This document shows positions 1-8,654 of a DNA stretch of 64,000 nt, piece after piece. Every line of letters begins with the position of its first letter. Positions within the stretch are counted from its first letter, which is position 1. Under the pieces are notes generated by a model that was not told the DNA's origin, searched no databases, and was given only the letters and a program-made list of their open reading frames with translations. The stretch is taken from positions 744,001 through 808,000 of the forward strand of contig NZ_JAAIYO010000001.1 of NCBI RefSeq assembly GCF_014930455.1, written 5' to 3'. A program made the translations under genes and the position numbers. Source of the DNA: Corallococcus soli (lineage in GTDB: Bacteria; Myxococcota; Myxococcia; Myxococcales; Myxococcaceae).

Positions 1-211
1 TGAGAGCATCTTCGACCGCTTCGACCGGGGGCTCGCATCCCGCAACGCGGGAGGACTGGGATTGGGCCTCTTCATCTCCAAGCAGATTGTCGCGGCCCAC
101 CGAGGGACCATCTCCGTGGAGGAGTCGCCCGGCGGGGGCGCGTGCTTCGTGATCCGCCTGCCCCGTGATGCCGCGCGAGCACAGGTCGGGGAACAGGAGC
201 TCCGGGCGTGA
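1..211 (+). CDS. Sensor histidine kinase, C-terminal end (partial)
   Basis: This is the last ~69 residues of a two-component sensor kinase whose start lies before the window. The visible part is the end of the HATPase_c ATP-binding domain: an F-box-like stretch (IFDRFDRG), the glycine-rich G2 box ([14 protein letters not shown]) and the closing strand [11 protein letters not shown]. The kinase would autophosphorylate on an upstream His and pass the phosphate to a receiver. Its TGA (209-211) overlaps the GTG start of the next gene in the 4-base pattern GTGA, so the receiver protein encoded there is probably translated with it and is its likely partner. The sensor domain and substrate are outside the window. 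Confidence 0.9.
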   Translation, partial: ESIFDRFDRGLASRNAGGLGLGLFISKQIVAAHRGTISVEESPGGGACFVIRLPRDAARAQVGEQELRA

Positions 212-576
212 GCCATCGCATCCTGGTGGTGGAGGATGACTTCTACATCCGGGAGTCCATCCGTGAGCTGTTGCAGGAGGAGGGGCACACGGTCTTCTGC
301 GCGGAGAACGGGGCCCAGGCGCTGGCCGCGCTGGAGACGCTCCAGCCGCCACCCGAGCTCATCCTCCTGGACCTGATGATGCCGGTGAAGGACGGCTTCC
401 AGTTCCGCGCCGAGCAGCGGGCCGACGCGCGCTTCGCCCACATCCCGGTGGTGGTGATGAGCGCCGACCCCCAGCTCGACAGCCGCCGCGACGTCCTGAC
501 GGCCCGCTCCTATCTGCGCAAGCCCCTGGACATCGACCAGCTGCTCGCCGCCGCAAGGGCAGCCACCGCCGCGTAG
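208..576 (+). CDS. Single-domain CheY-like response regulator
   Basis: A 122-residue protein that is only a receiver domain. The acidic pocket is in VVEDD near the N-terminus, the phospho-acceptor is Asp55 (LILLDLMMP), the switch residue is near Ser85 (VVVMSA) and the conserved Lys is 105 (LRKPLD). No output domain follows, so it must act by protein contact or as a phosphorelay intermediate, as is common in myxobacteria. It starts with GTG inside the stop codon of the kinase gene, which suggests coupled translation and a cognate pair. Confidence 0.9.
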   Translation: MSHRILVVEDDFYIRESIRELLQEEGHTVFCAENGAQALAALETLQPPPELILLDLMMPVKDGFQFRAEQRADARFAHIPVVVMSADPQLDSRRDVLTARSYLRKPLDIDQLLAAARAATAA

Positions 577-621
577 CAGGACCGCGGCCCGGAGGAAGGG
601 GGCCTTTCGCTCACGTCACCG

Positions 622-639
622 TGTTTTAAAAGTAAAACA
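622..639. promoter_or_regulatory. Perfect AT-rich inverted repeat, possible operator
   Basis: TGTTTTA (622-628) and TAAAACA (633-639) form a perfect 7-bp inverted repeat around a 4-base spacer. It lies about 43 bp upstream of the ATG of the discoidin/esterase lipoprotein gene and is strikingly AT-rich for this genome. The position fits an operator or promoter element for that gene. No protein can be named from the sequence. It could also be the stem of a weak terminator for the upstream two-component pair. Confidence 0.4.
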
Positions 640-681
640 GGTAATGCATGATAGGTGCTTCGTTCTCATCAGGGAGGCACC

Positions 682-2649
682 ATGCAGCGGTTTCAATCTC
701 TCCTGGGCGCGCTGGCGACGTTCGCGCTCATCGGCTGTGGCGCGCCGGAAGGCGCCGGGTTCGCGGAGCAGCGTGCGGGCCTGGACGCCCCGCTGCTCAA
801 TGTCACGCTGAACAAGCCGGCGACGGCCACGTCCTCCCAGTCGCCCTTCCAGCCGTCATATGCGGTGGATGGGAACATCACGGACGACGCCTCGCGCTGG
901 TGTCCGGGCATCTACACCCCGACGCGGCAACTGGACATCGACCTGCAGGGCACGTTCGACCTGGTGCGGATGGAGCTCTACACCGGCTTCCGCGACACCA
1001 AGCCCATCCAGCACTATGAAATCGCCTACGACGACGGCACCGGCTGGAAGCTGATTCCGGGCGCCAGCCAGACGGCCAACGCGAGCATCGCGGTGTCCAC
1101 GACCTTCACCCAGACGGTGACGGCGAAGAAGGTGCGGCTCACCTGCCTGGATCCGCTGGCGGACAACTGCCGCGTGAAGGAGCTGTGGGTCTTCGGCTCG
1201 CCCCATGGCGGCACCGCGAACCTCGCCCCGGTGGCCAGCGCCGGGCCGGACGCGGCGCTCACCCTGCCCGCGAACAGCCTGGGCTTGAGCGGGAGCGCGA
1301 CCGACGCGGACGGGACCGTGGCCTCGCTGGCCTGGACGCAGGTGGACGGCCCCACGGCGACGTTGAGCGGCGCGAACACCGCGACGTTGAGCGTGAGCGG
1401 CCTTGTCGCCGGGGTCTCCACCTTCCGGCTCACCGCCACCGACAACCAGGGGGCCACGGGCTTTGACGACGTGCGCGTGACGGTGACGGCTCCGGCCGTG
1501 GTGACCAACGTCGCGCTCAACAAGCCGGTCTCCGCCGGCAGCAGCAGCACGACGTACGTGCCGGCGTTCGCGGTGGACGGCTCGCTCACCACGCGCTGGG
1601 AGTCGTCCTACAGCTTCCTGACGCACAACTACTTCGACGTGGACCTCCAGGGGCCGCACGAACTCCAGGGCGCGGAGCTGCAACTGTCCACCACCGCGAC
1701 CGCGGCCGCCGCGATGACGGCCTTCGAACTGCAAGCGTGGGACGGGGGCTGCTGGAAGACCATCCCCGGCACGGTGGTGGACGGCAACCCGCTGACCACC
1801 ACGTTCAGGACGCTGAGCTTCACCAGCCCGGTCATCACCACGAAGGTGCGCCTGGTGTGCAAGGACGCGCCGTACTGCCGGCTGCGGGAGTTCAAGCTGA
1901 TGGGGACGCCGAACGCCGTCCTCCCCACGGGCCCCACCACCTGCGCGGCCGGGCAGCAGACCGTGGCGCGCGGCCCCCGCTATGACGCCGCGGTGTTCCT
2001 CCCGGAGGCCTACAACGACGACCGCACCACGCGCTGGCCGTTGATCATCTCGCTCCACGGCATTGGCGGATCGACGCTCACCGTGGACCACACGGCGGTG
2101 CTGGCCAATCCGGAGGGGCTGGCGAAGCAGTTCAACTCGGCCAGCTTCCGCGCGGCGATGCAGGCCATCGTGATTTCGCCCAACCAGCGCGCGCCGGTCA
2201 CCAACAGCGGCAACGGCTGGTTCAACGTCAACACGCTGCTGGCGCTGCTGGAGGACACGAAGAAGAACTACCGGGTGGACGCGGACCGCGTCTACTTCAC
2301 GGGCCTGAGCGGTGGGGCCAACACCAGCATCGACCTGGCCCTGCTCCACAGGGACAAGCTGGCGGCCATCGTCCCCATCGCGCTCACCTCCACGCCCACC
2401 AACAGCCCGAACGTCTGCGACCTCAAGCCGCTGCCCATCTGGGCGTTCCATGGCGCGCTCGACACGCCGTCGCGCTCCACCAGCATCAAGGTCTGGCTGG
2501 ACACGAAGTGCGGCGCGGGCGTGAGCGCGATGCGCCCCGTCACCGTCTATCCCAACGGAGGACACAACGGCGCGACCTGGGACACCGCCTACGCCGACCT
2601 GTCTCTCTACACCTGGCTGTTGCAGCAGCGGCTCAGCGACCGGCAGTAG
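682..2649 (+). CDS. Secreted lipoprotein: discoidin-PKD-discoidin-esterase
   Basis: The 655-residue product begins with a lipoprotein signal (lipobox LIGC, Cys19). The ATG at 682 is preferred over the GTG at 655 because AGGGAGG lies just upstream and only this start gives a proper signal peptide. Domains in order: F5/8-type C (discoidin) sugar-binding domain (~36-175), PKD-like beta domain (~180-270), second discoidin domain (~274-410), then an alpha/beta-hydrolase of the feruloyl esterase/PHB depolymerase type (~417-655). Likely catalytic residues are Ser543 (GLSGG), Asp594 (GALDTP) and His628 (GGHNGATWD). It probably binds a polysaccharide on the outside of the cell and removes ester groups or degrades a polyester; the substrate is unknown. 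Confidence 0.85.
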   Translation: MQRFQSLLGALATFALIGCGAPEGAGFAEQRAGLDAPLLNVTLNKPATATSSQSPFQPSYAVDGNITDDASRWCPGIYTPTRQLDIDLQGTFDLVRMELYTGFRDTKPIQHYEIAYDDGTGWKLIPGASQTANASIAVSTTFTQTVTAKKVRLTCLDPLADNCRVKELWVFGSPHGGTANLAPVASAGPDAALTLPANSLGLSGSATDADGTVASLAWTQVDGPTATLSGANTATLSVSGLVAGVSTFRLTATDNQGATGFDDVRVTVTAPAVVTNVALNKPVSAGSSSTTYVPAFAVDGSLTTRWESSYSFLTHNYFDVDLQGPHELQGAELQLSTTATAAAAMTAFELQAWDGGCWKTIPGTVVDGNPLTTTFRTLSFTSPVITTKVRLVCKDAPYCRLREFKLMGTPNAVLPTGPTTCAAGQQTVARGPRYDAAVFLPEAYNDDRTTRWPLIISLHGIGGSTLTVDHTAVLANPEGLAKQFNSASFRAAMQAIVISPNQRAPVTNSGNGWFNVNTLLALLEDTKKNYRVDADRVYFTGLSGGANTSIDLALLHRDKLAAIVPIALTSTPTNSPNVCDLKPLPIWAFHGALDTPSRSTSIKVWLDTKCGAGVSAMRPVTVYPNGGHNGATWDTAYADLSLYTWLLQQRLSDRQ

Positions 2650-2669
2650 CCGCCACCTCCCGGTGCTCC

Positions 2670-2696
2670 CACCCCGCTTCCTTCCGACGCGGGGTG
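2670..2696. terminator. Stem-loop terminator after the esterase gene
   Basis: CACCCCGC and GCGGGGTG form an 8-bp perfect stem around an 11-base loop, 20 bp after the esterase stop codon. There is no clear T-run, as is usual for many myxobacterial terminators. Confidence 0.5.
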
Positions 2697-2839
2697 TCAC
2701 TTGCGCCCCCAACGTCCTTGCCAGAAGGGCCCGGTTGCCGTCCAATGGTGCACAAACCAATGATCGGCGCCGGTAGCGGTTTCATGGAGAGTGCGCACCG
2801 TTGCGATCACCGGCTCGGAAGAGGGTGAAGGGGAAGGCG

Positions 2840-3391
2840 ATGACGGGGACGGCGTTGAAAATGGGGGCGCGAGGGTTCGCGCTGGGGATGCTCCTGCTGG
2901 TGGGCGGTGTCGCCCATGCGGGACAGGCGGGCGGGGTCGACATGCCGGATTCCCTCCAGGTGGAGGGGCGCACACTCGCGCTCACCCACATGGAGCTGAA
3001 GAAGAAGCTCTTCTTCAACATCTACGTGTGGAGCCTCTACATGGAGGAGGAGCCCACCTGCTTCAAGGAGGCCGTGGCCTCCAACAGCCTGAAACGACTG
3101 CACTTCCGGTTCCTGCGGACCATCACCCGGGACCAGCTGGTGGGCAGCTTCCGCGAAGGCCTGCGCAAGAACCCCGCCATGCGCGAGCAGACCCTCAACC
3201 AGTCCCTGGAGAAGCTCCTCTCGTCGCTCCACGACGTGCGCAAGGGGGATGACCTGGTCCTCACCTACCTGCCGGGCTCCGGCCTCCACGTCTCCGGCGG
3301 CGCCTCCGGCGGGGTCCACATCCCCGGCAAGCCCTTCGCGGATGCCCTCTTCAGCTCCTGGCTGAACACCCACCCCATCTTCCCCCAGTAG
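2840..3391 (+). CDS. Chalcone isomerase-like periplasmic protein
   Basis: A 183-residue exported protein. The ATG at 2840 follows GGGGAAGG and precedes a hydrophobic signal sequence ending near AHA-GQ. The body (VDMPDSLQVEGRTLALTHMELKKKLFFNIYVWSLYMEE...) matches the bacterial chalcone isomerase-like family, including the pattern of a KKLF-NIYV strand followed by a LYM helix and the segment DDLVLTYLPGSGL. Bacterial members are mostly periplasmic and, as far as is known, do not act on chalcones; fatty-acid or small-ligand binding is suspected. The gene stands alone between a terminator and the OmpA-type lipoprotein gene. Confidence 0.75.
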   Translation: MTGTALKMGARGFALGMLLLVGGVAHAGQAGGVDMPDSLQVEGRTLALTHMELKKKLFFNIYVWSLYMEEEPTCFKEAVASNSLKRLHFRFLRTITRDQLVGSFREGLRKNPAMREQTLNQSLEKLLSSLHDVRKGDDLVLTYLPGSGLHVSGGASGGVHIPGKPFADALFSSWLNTHPIFPQ

Positions 3392-3503
3392 GCCAGCAGG
3401 CCGGGAAGTTGGTTCCCAAAGTAGATGCGCGTTTCTCCTAGGTTCTGGGCCTGAGAGCGGTAGGCTCGGACCCACCAACATCTTGTCAGGAGGAAGCGCA
3501 CAT

Positions 3504-4316
3504 ATGCGGACACGTCTGGTTCTGGCTGCCCTGGTTGCCCTTTCCACGGGTTGCGTCTCGCAGGGCAAGTTCAACGAGAAGGCCCTGGAAGCCGAGGGGC
3601 TGACGAAGAACCTCACGGACGAGAAGGCGGCGCGCACGGCGGCCGAGGCGAAGATCAAGGCGCTGGAGGAGCAGCAGGCCGCGCTGACCCAGGAGAAGAC
3701 CGCGCTGGAGACGCGCCTCAACGCCTCCGAGAGCCGCCTCACCAGCGCCGCGGCCGAGCGCCGCGCCCTGGAGGAGAAGAACGCGCAGCTGGCCGCGCTC
3801 AACGACGAGCTGGCGCGCAACACGAAGAAGCTGGCGCAGGCCAAGGAGGAGCTGGAGAAGAAGAGCTCCGAGTACGAGAACCTGGCCCAGAGCCTCAAGC
3901 AGGAGATCTCCGACGGGAAGATCGAGCTGTCGGAGATGAAGGGCCGGATGACCGTGCAGCTCAAGGACAAGATCCTCTTCGCGTCCGGCTCCGCGCGTGT
4001 GGGCAAGGAAGGGCAGGAGGCGCTCGTGAAGATCGCGGACGCGCTCAAGACGGTGCGAGGCCGCATTATCCGCGTGGAGGGCCACACCGACGACGTGCCC
4101 ACGGGCGGCGGGCAGTTCCCGTCCAACTGGGAGCTGAGCCTTGCGCGCGCGATGGCGGTGGTGCGCTCGCTGCAGGACTCGGGCGTGGACCCGACGTCGC
4201 TATCCGCGGCGGGCTACGGGCAGTACCAGCCCATCGTCGCCAACGACACGCCGGAGCACAAGAGCCAGAACCGGCGCATCGAAATCGTGCTCGCGCCCAG
4301 CCTCGGGGGGCGCTAG
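3504..4316 (+). CDS. OmpA-family lipoprotein with coiled coil
   Basis: A 270-residue outer-membrane lipoprotein. ATG 3504 follows AGGAGG and gives a lipobox (LSTGC, Cys17). Residues ~25-150 are an Ala/Glu/Lys-rich coiled coil; residues ~155-265 are an OmpA-like peptidoglycan-binding domain, with the features ILFASGSARV, VEGHTDDVP, NWELSLARAMAVVRSL and NRRIEIVL. It would tether the outer membrane to the cell wall through a long rod, as Pal-like proteins do. The TonB-type receptor gene begins 30 bp downstream on the same strand, so co-transcription is likely. Confidence 0.9.
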   Translation: MRTRLVLAALVALSTGCVSQGKFNEKALEAEGLTKNLTDEKAARTAAEAKIKALEEQQAALTQEKTALETRLNASESRLTSAAAERRALEEKNAQLAALNDELARNTKKLAQAKEELEKKSSEYENLAQSLKQEISDGKIELSEMKGRMTVQLKDKILFASGSARVGKEGQEALVKIADALKTVRGRIIRVEGHTDDVPTGGGQFPSNWELSLARAMAVVRSLQDSGVDPTSLSAAGYGQYQPIVANDTPEHKSQNRRIEIVLAPSLGGR

Positions 4317-4346
4317 GAGGGGGCGCGGGAGACCCGCGCACCCTTC

Positions 4347-6986
4347 ATGAAAACGCTCGCTTGCGTCGTCTGTGTATTGCTTGCGACCGGGGCTGCAGCT
4401 CAGGCCCCGGACGCAGGTGTTCCCGCTGGTGATGCCGGCCTCCCCGCTGGCGATGCCGGCGTTCCCACCGGGGTGCTGACGAAGCCACCCGCGCTCCTGC
4501 GCCAGGTCGAAGCGACCTATCCGCCGGAGGCCGCCGCCCAGCAGTTGGAGGGCACGGTGGTGATGTTCATCGACATCTCGGAGACGGGCGCCGTCACGAA
4601 TGTCGAGGTCACCCAGCCCGCCGGCAACGGCTTCGACGAGGCGGCCATCGCCGCGGTGAAGCAGTTCCAGTTCGAGCCCGCGGAGGTGGACAACGTCCCC
4701 GCGCCGGTGCGCATCCAATACGCCTACCAGTTCGTGTTCCGCGCGCCGGAGCCGCCCCCGGAGGTCGCCACCGACGGCGGCGTCGCGGAGCCGCAGGGCC
4801 CGGTGAACTTCAGCGGCAAGGCGCTGGAGCGCGGCACGCGCAAGCCGCTGGTGGGCGCGGAGGTGGTGCTGACGGAGTTGGATCGCTCCACCGTGACGGA
4901 CGGCGAGGGCCGCTTCTCCTTCCGGGGCGTCCCGGTGGGCACGCACCCGGTGGTCGTGGTGCTGGGCAGCTATGATCGCTTCCGCACGCAGGAGACCATC
5001 GCGGAGGGGCAGGAGACGCAGGCCACGTACTACGTGCAGCGGCGCATCTTCAGCGCGTACGAGACGGTGGTGCGAAGCGACCGCGAGCGCAAGGAGGTGA
5101 CGCGCACCACCATCCAGGTGGCGGAGGTGCAGCGCATCCCGGGCACGCAGGGCGACACGCTCAAGGTGGTGCAGAACCTGCCGGGCGTGGCGCGGCCCGC
5201 GTTCAACGGCGGCGCGCTGGTCATCCGTGGCACCAGCCCCCAGGAGTCCGGCGTCTTCCTGGACGGCCTGCGCATCCCCATCCTGTACCACTTCGGTGGG
5301 CTCACCTCCGTGTACAACTCGGAGCTGCTGGAGGCGGTGGACTACCTGCCCGGCAACTTCTCCGCGTACTACGGCAACATCACCGGCGGCGTCATCAACG
5401 TGCGCAGCCGCGAGCCGCGAACGGACCGGCTGCACGCCACGGTGGGCATCAGCCTCATCGAGTCCAACGCGGTGGTGGAGGGCCCCATCACGGACACGCT
5501 GAGCTTCGCGATCGGCGGCCGGCGCTCGTACATCGACGTGGTGCTCAAGGCGGTGCCGTTCGACGACGACAGCCTCCAGGTGGCGCCGCGCTACTACGAC
5601 GCGCAGGCGAAGCTGGTGTGGAAGCCGAACAAGCGCCACACCTTCACGCTGCAGGGGCTCACGTCGCGCGACCGGCTGGCGCTGCTGTTGGATCAACCGG
5701 CGGACGACGACCCCACCGTCAACGGGGGCCTGGACGTGACGACGGGCTTCAACCAGCTGCGCCTGCGGCACCAGTACCGCGAGGGCAAGCTGACGTTGGA
5801 CACGCACGCGCTCGTGGGCAACACGCTGCTGGACTTCGCCATTGGCGAGCGCGGCCTGCGCATCGCGTCCACGGACCTGTTCCTGCGTCCCACGATTGAG
5901 TACGTGTTCAACGACACGGTGGCGGTGGCCGGCGGCCTGGACGTGGTGACGAACCTGGCGCAGGTGACGGCGAGCATCCAGCAGCCGCCGCGCGAGGGTG
6001 AGCCGCCGTCTCCGCTGGTGACGGAGGACCTCATCAACATCGACGGGACCTTCTCCCAGTACTACCCGTCCGCGTGGGCGGAGGTGCGGTGGCGGCCGGT
6101 GAAGGAGCTGCTGGTGGTGCCGGGCATCCGCACGGAGAGCTACATCTTCACGGAGCAGCAGGAGGTGAAGCACTCGGTGAACCCCCGGCTGGCGGTGCGC
6201 TACGCGCTCACGGAGTCGCTGACGCTGAAGGGCGGCGCGGGCGTCTACCACAGCCCGCCGACGCAGGATGAGCCGTCACCGGGGTTCGGCAACCCGGACC
6301 TGGGGGCGAAGCGGTCGCTCCAGTACAGCGTGGGCGCGGAGTGGCAGGCGCGGCCGGAGTGGTTCGTGGGCAGCGAGGTCTTCTACAACGACCTGGACGA
6401 CCTCATCGTGCGCTCCAACGCGCGCATCATCCGCGACGGCGAGTCGGTGCCGGAGGTGCTGAAGAACGGCGGCGTGGGACGCATCTACGGCTTCGAGCTG
6501 CTGGTGCGCCGGGCGCTGACGGACCGGCTGTTCGGCTGGATTTCGTACACGCTCAGCCGCAGCGAGCGGCGGGACGCGCCGGACGCGCGCTGGCGCCTGT
6601 TCGACAACGACCAGACGCACGTGCTGACGGCCATCGCCAGCTACAAGCTGCCGAAGGGCTGGGAGGTGGGCGCGCGCTTCCGCCTGGCGTCCGGCAACCC
6701 GACGACGCCGGTGGAGGGCGCGCGGCGCGACGACACGACGGACGTGTTCATCCCGTACTACGGGGCCATCAATTCGCAGCGGCTGCCGTCGTTCAACCAG
6801 TTGGACATCCGCGTGGACAAGAGCTTCATCTTCGACACGTGGAACCTGAACGTCTACCTGGACCTGACGAACGCCTACAACAACCAGTCCGTCGAAGGCG
6901 TGGCCTACAACTACAATTACTCTCAGCGCGAGTTCTTCAAGGGCCTGCCCATCCTGCCCATCCTCGGCGCCAAGGGGAGCTTCTGA
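4347..6986 (+). CDS. TonB-dependent receptor with N-terminal TonB_C domain
   Basis: An 879-residue outer-membrane receptor. After a signal peptide (to about residue 19) and an Asp/Ala/Gly/Pro-rich linker with repeated GDAG, residues ~50-130 form a TonB C-terminal domain (YPPEAAAQQLEGTVVMFIDISETG...FQFEP). A carboxypeptidase-regulatory-like beta domain (~150-230) follows, then the plug (~255-350: LKVVQNLPGVARP, LVIRGTSPQESGVFLDG, NITGGVINV) and a barrel ending in Phe. It should import a substrate across the outer membrane, but nothing in the sequence names the ligand. The TonB-like module on the receptor itself is unusual. The start overlaps nothing and lies 30 bp after the OmpA gene; a lipoprotein gene follows 4 bp later. 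Confidence 0.9.
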   Translation: MKTLACVVCVLLATGAAAQAPDAGVPAGDAGLPAGDAGVPTGVLTKPPALLRQVEATYPPEAAAQQLEGTVVMFIDISETGAVTNVEVTQPAGNGFDEAAIAAVKQFQFEPAEVDNVPAPVRIQYAYQFVFRAPEPPPEVATDGGVAEPQGPVNFSGKALERGTRKPLVGAEVVLTELDRSTVTDGEGRFSFRGVPVGTHPVVVVLGSYDRFRTQETIAEGQETQATYYVQRRIFSAYETVVRSDRERKEVTRTTIQVAEVQRIPGTQGDTLKVVQNLPGVARPAFNGGALVIRGTSPQESGVFLDGLRIPILYHFGGLTSVYNSELLEAVDYLPGNFSAYYGNITGGVINVRSREPRTDRLHATVGISLIESNAVVEGPITDTLSFAIGGRRSYIDVVLKAVPFDDDSLQVAPRYYDAQAKLVWKPNKRHTFTLQGLTSRDRLALLLDQPADDDPTVNGGLDVTTGFNQLRLRHQYREGKLTLDTHALVGNTLLDFAIGERGLRIASTDLFLRPTIEYVFNDTVAVAGGLDVVTNLAQVTASIQQPPREGEPPSPLVTEDLINIDGTFSQYYPSAWAEVRWRPVKELLVVPGIRTESYIFTEQQEVKHSVNPRLAVRYALTESLTLKGGAGVYHSPPTQDEPSPGFGNPDLGAKRSLQYSVGAEWQARPEWFVGSEVFYNDLDDLIVRSNARIIRDGESVPEVLKNGGVGRIYGFELLVRRALTDRLFGWISYTLSRSERRDAPDARWRLFDNDQTHVLTAIASYKLPKGWEVGARFRLASGNPTTPVEGARRDDTTDVFIPYYGAINSQRLPSFNQLDIRVDKSFIFDTWNLNVYLDLTNAYNNQSVEGVAYNYNYSQREFFKGLPILPILGAKGSF

Positions 6987-6990
6987 CGCC

Positions 6991-7878
6991 ATGCGCACCC
7001 CTGTCCTGCTGTGTGCCGCGCTGCTGGTGTTGAGCGCGTGCGGTAACGACTTCGAATTGCAGAGTGAGATCCGCCGCGTGCGGGTGCTGGCCATCAAGGC
7101 GGAGCCCGCGGAGCTGGCGTTGGATCCGAACGCGTCCACGCTGCCGCCGCCGGTGACGTTCAACGCGCTGGCGGTGACGCCGGACGGCCGTCCGGTGACG
7201 GTGACGTACGCGCTGTGCCGGCCGGACGTGAACCCCTATGGGGACACGGGCTGTCCGGGGGACACCGGCGTGGCGTTGCAGGGCGGGGTGTTGTCGTTGA
7301 GCGACCCGGCCGTGCAGGCGCTGCTCATCGCGTCGTTCCAGGCGGTGACGGGCGGCACGGGTGGGGGCAGCGGGGGCGGGTTCGACTTCAACGACCCGGC
7401 GGTGCGTTCGGTGCTGGAGGCGGGGCTGCCGCTGTTCGTGGGGTACGAGGCGACGGACGGCAGCGGGACGCCGGAGGGCTTGGAGCGCGGGGTGCGGCGC
7501 ATCACGCTGCGCTCCACGCAGACGCCGAACCTGAACCCGGTGATGCAGGACGTGCTGTGGAACGGCGCGCCGCTGGTGGGGCCGCTGCCGCTGGACACGG
7601 AGGTGACGTTCACGCCGGTGCTGGCGGAGGGCAGCGCGGAGTCCTACGCCACGGCGGACGGGCCGAGGACGGAGCAGGTCTTCTACAGCTGGTTCGCGAC
7701 GGGGGAGGGCGAGGTGAACTCGTTCCGTTCGCTGGAGCCGGTGGACGGCAAGCCCGGCGACCCGACGACGACCTACCAGACGCCCACGGCGCCGGAGCGA
7801 ATCACCCTCTGGGTGGTGGCCCGCGACGGCCGCGGCGGCGTGGACTGGGCCCTCCGCACGGTGGACGTGGGGCCCTGA
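6991..7878 (+). CDS. Lipoprotein partnered with the TonB-type receptor
   Basis: A 295-residue lipoprotein (lipobox LSAC, Cys17) that begins 4 bp after the receptor gene. It is probably its surface or periplasmic partner. I do not recognise a named family. The sequence is mostly predicted beta strand, with a Gly-rich loop (GGTGGGSGGG) near residue 125 and an Ig-like end (ERITLWVVARDGRGGVDWALRTVDVGP). The coding segment for the C-terminal part is repeated, broken, at 8424-8641. Confidence 0.7.
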   Translation: MRTPVLLCAALLVLSACGNDFELQSEIRRVRVLAIKAEPAELALDPNASTLPPPVTFNALAVTPDGRPVTVTYALCRPDVNPYGDTGCPGDTGVALQGGVLSLSDPAVQALLIASFQAVTGGTGGGSGGGFDFNDPAVRSVLEAGLPLFVGYEATDGSGTPEGLERGVRRITLRSTQTPNLNPVMQDVLWNGAPLVGPLPLDTEVTFTPVLAEGSAESYATADGPRTEQVFYSWFATGEGEVNSFRSLEPVDGKPGDPTTTYQTPTAPERITLWVVARDGRGGVDWALRTVDVGP

Positions 7879-7913
7879 GGGCCGCCGTTTGGACAGGTGC
7901 GTGTACGACTGGG

Positions 7914-8411
7914 ATGGCGTTGCTCCTCGCGAGTTGCATGCACTCCCAGAAGGGGCCCCCTGCTTCCTGGGAAGGGGACCGGAGCATCAGGTTCCCGCCG
8001 TTCTACGCGCAGTCCGCGCTCCAGGTGGGTGCCGAGGCAAGGCCCTATGAGTTGGATGGCAGACTTCTCCAAGCCGTCAGGGTGGCGATGGATGACTTCA
8101 TCCCGCCGGGCTCAAATGAAGAGCGTCCCTGCTGGGGACGACCCGAGGCGTATCGCTCTCGCGTCATTCGCCAAGGCGACGTCTTCTTCATCCTGATTCA
8201 CGAAGATCCGGAGGCCTGCGGTTCGCAGTTCGTCGGCGTGGATACTGGCGCCAGCTATGCCGTCAGCCTCGACGGCCGGATTCTTCGTCGCAGCGCAGGT
8301 GCTGAGCCTGATGCGGTTCAGGTCCCAGATCCAGTTGATGCTGGGAGCCTGGGGCTGGAAGGTGCATCGAAGCTTGAGCCCCATCGTCCGGCGGATGGGG
8401 GAACCCTCTGA
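7914..8411 (+). CDS. Small putative lipoprotein, unknown function
   Basis: A 165-residue product beginning MALLLASCMHSQ, which is a very short lipobox-like start. The reading frame is open further upstream and a CTG codon at 7875, overlapping the previous stop, would give a longer signal (LRAAVWTGACTTG then MALLLASC) with a positive charge; the ATG at 7914 is the conservative choice. No family recognised. The gene is sandwiched between the receptor-associated lipoprotein gene and a partial duplicate of that gene, so it may have arrived or been rearranged with the duplication. Confidence 0.5.
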   Translation: MALLLASCMHSQKGPPASWEGDRSIRFPPFYAQSALQVGAEARPYELDGRLLQAVRVAMDDFIPPGSNEERPCWGRPEAYRSRVIRQGDVFFILIHEDPEACGSQFVGVDTGASYAVSLDGRILRRSAGAEPDAVQVPDPVDAGSLGLEGASKLEPHRPADGGTL

Positions 8412-8423
8412 TGCTGATAAATG

Positions 8424-8641
8424 GCCGCATCGCGCTGCGCTCGACGCAGACGCCGAACCTGGACCCGGTGATGCAGGACGTGCTGTGGAACGGCGCGCCG
8501 CTGGTGGGACCGTTGCCGCTGGACACGGAGGACCAGACGCCCACGGCGCCGGAGCGAATCACCCTCTGGGTGGGTGGCCCGCGACGACCGCGGCGGCGTG
8601 GACTGGGCCATCCGCACGGTGGACGTGGGGCCCTGAGGGCC
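8424..8641 (+). pseudogene. Broken tandem copy of the lipoprotein 3' end
   Basis: This stretch repeats the end of the lipoprotein gene. 8424-8530 matches ~7496-7602 with only about five substitutions, and 8532-8641 matches ~7774-7885, including the stop codon and the bases after it. About 170 bp between those blocks are missing. One extra G in the GGGTGGGTGG stretch near 8570 shifts the frame. It has no start of its own beyond a chance ATG (8411) and is a degraded duplicate. Confidence 0.85.
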
Positions 8642-8654
8642 GGAGGTCCTCCCG

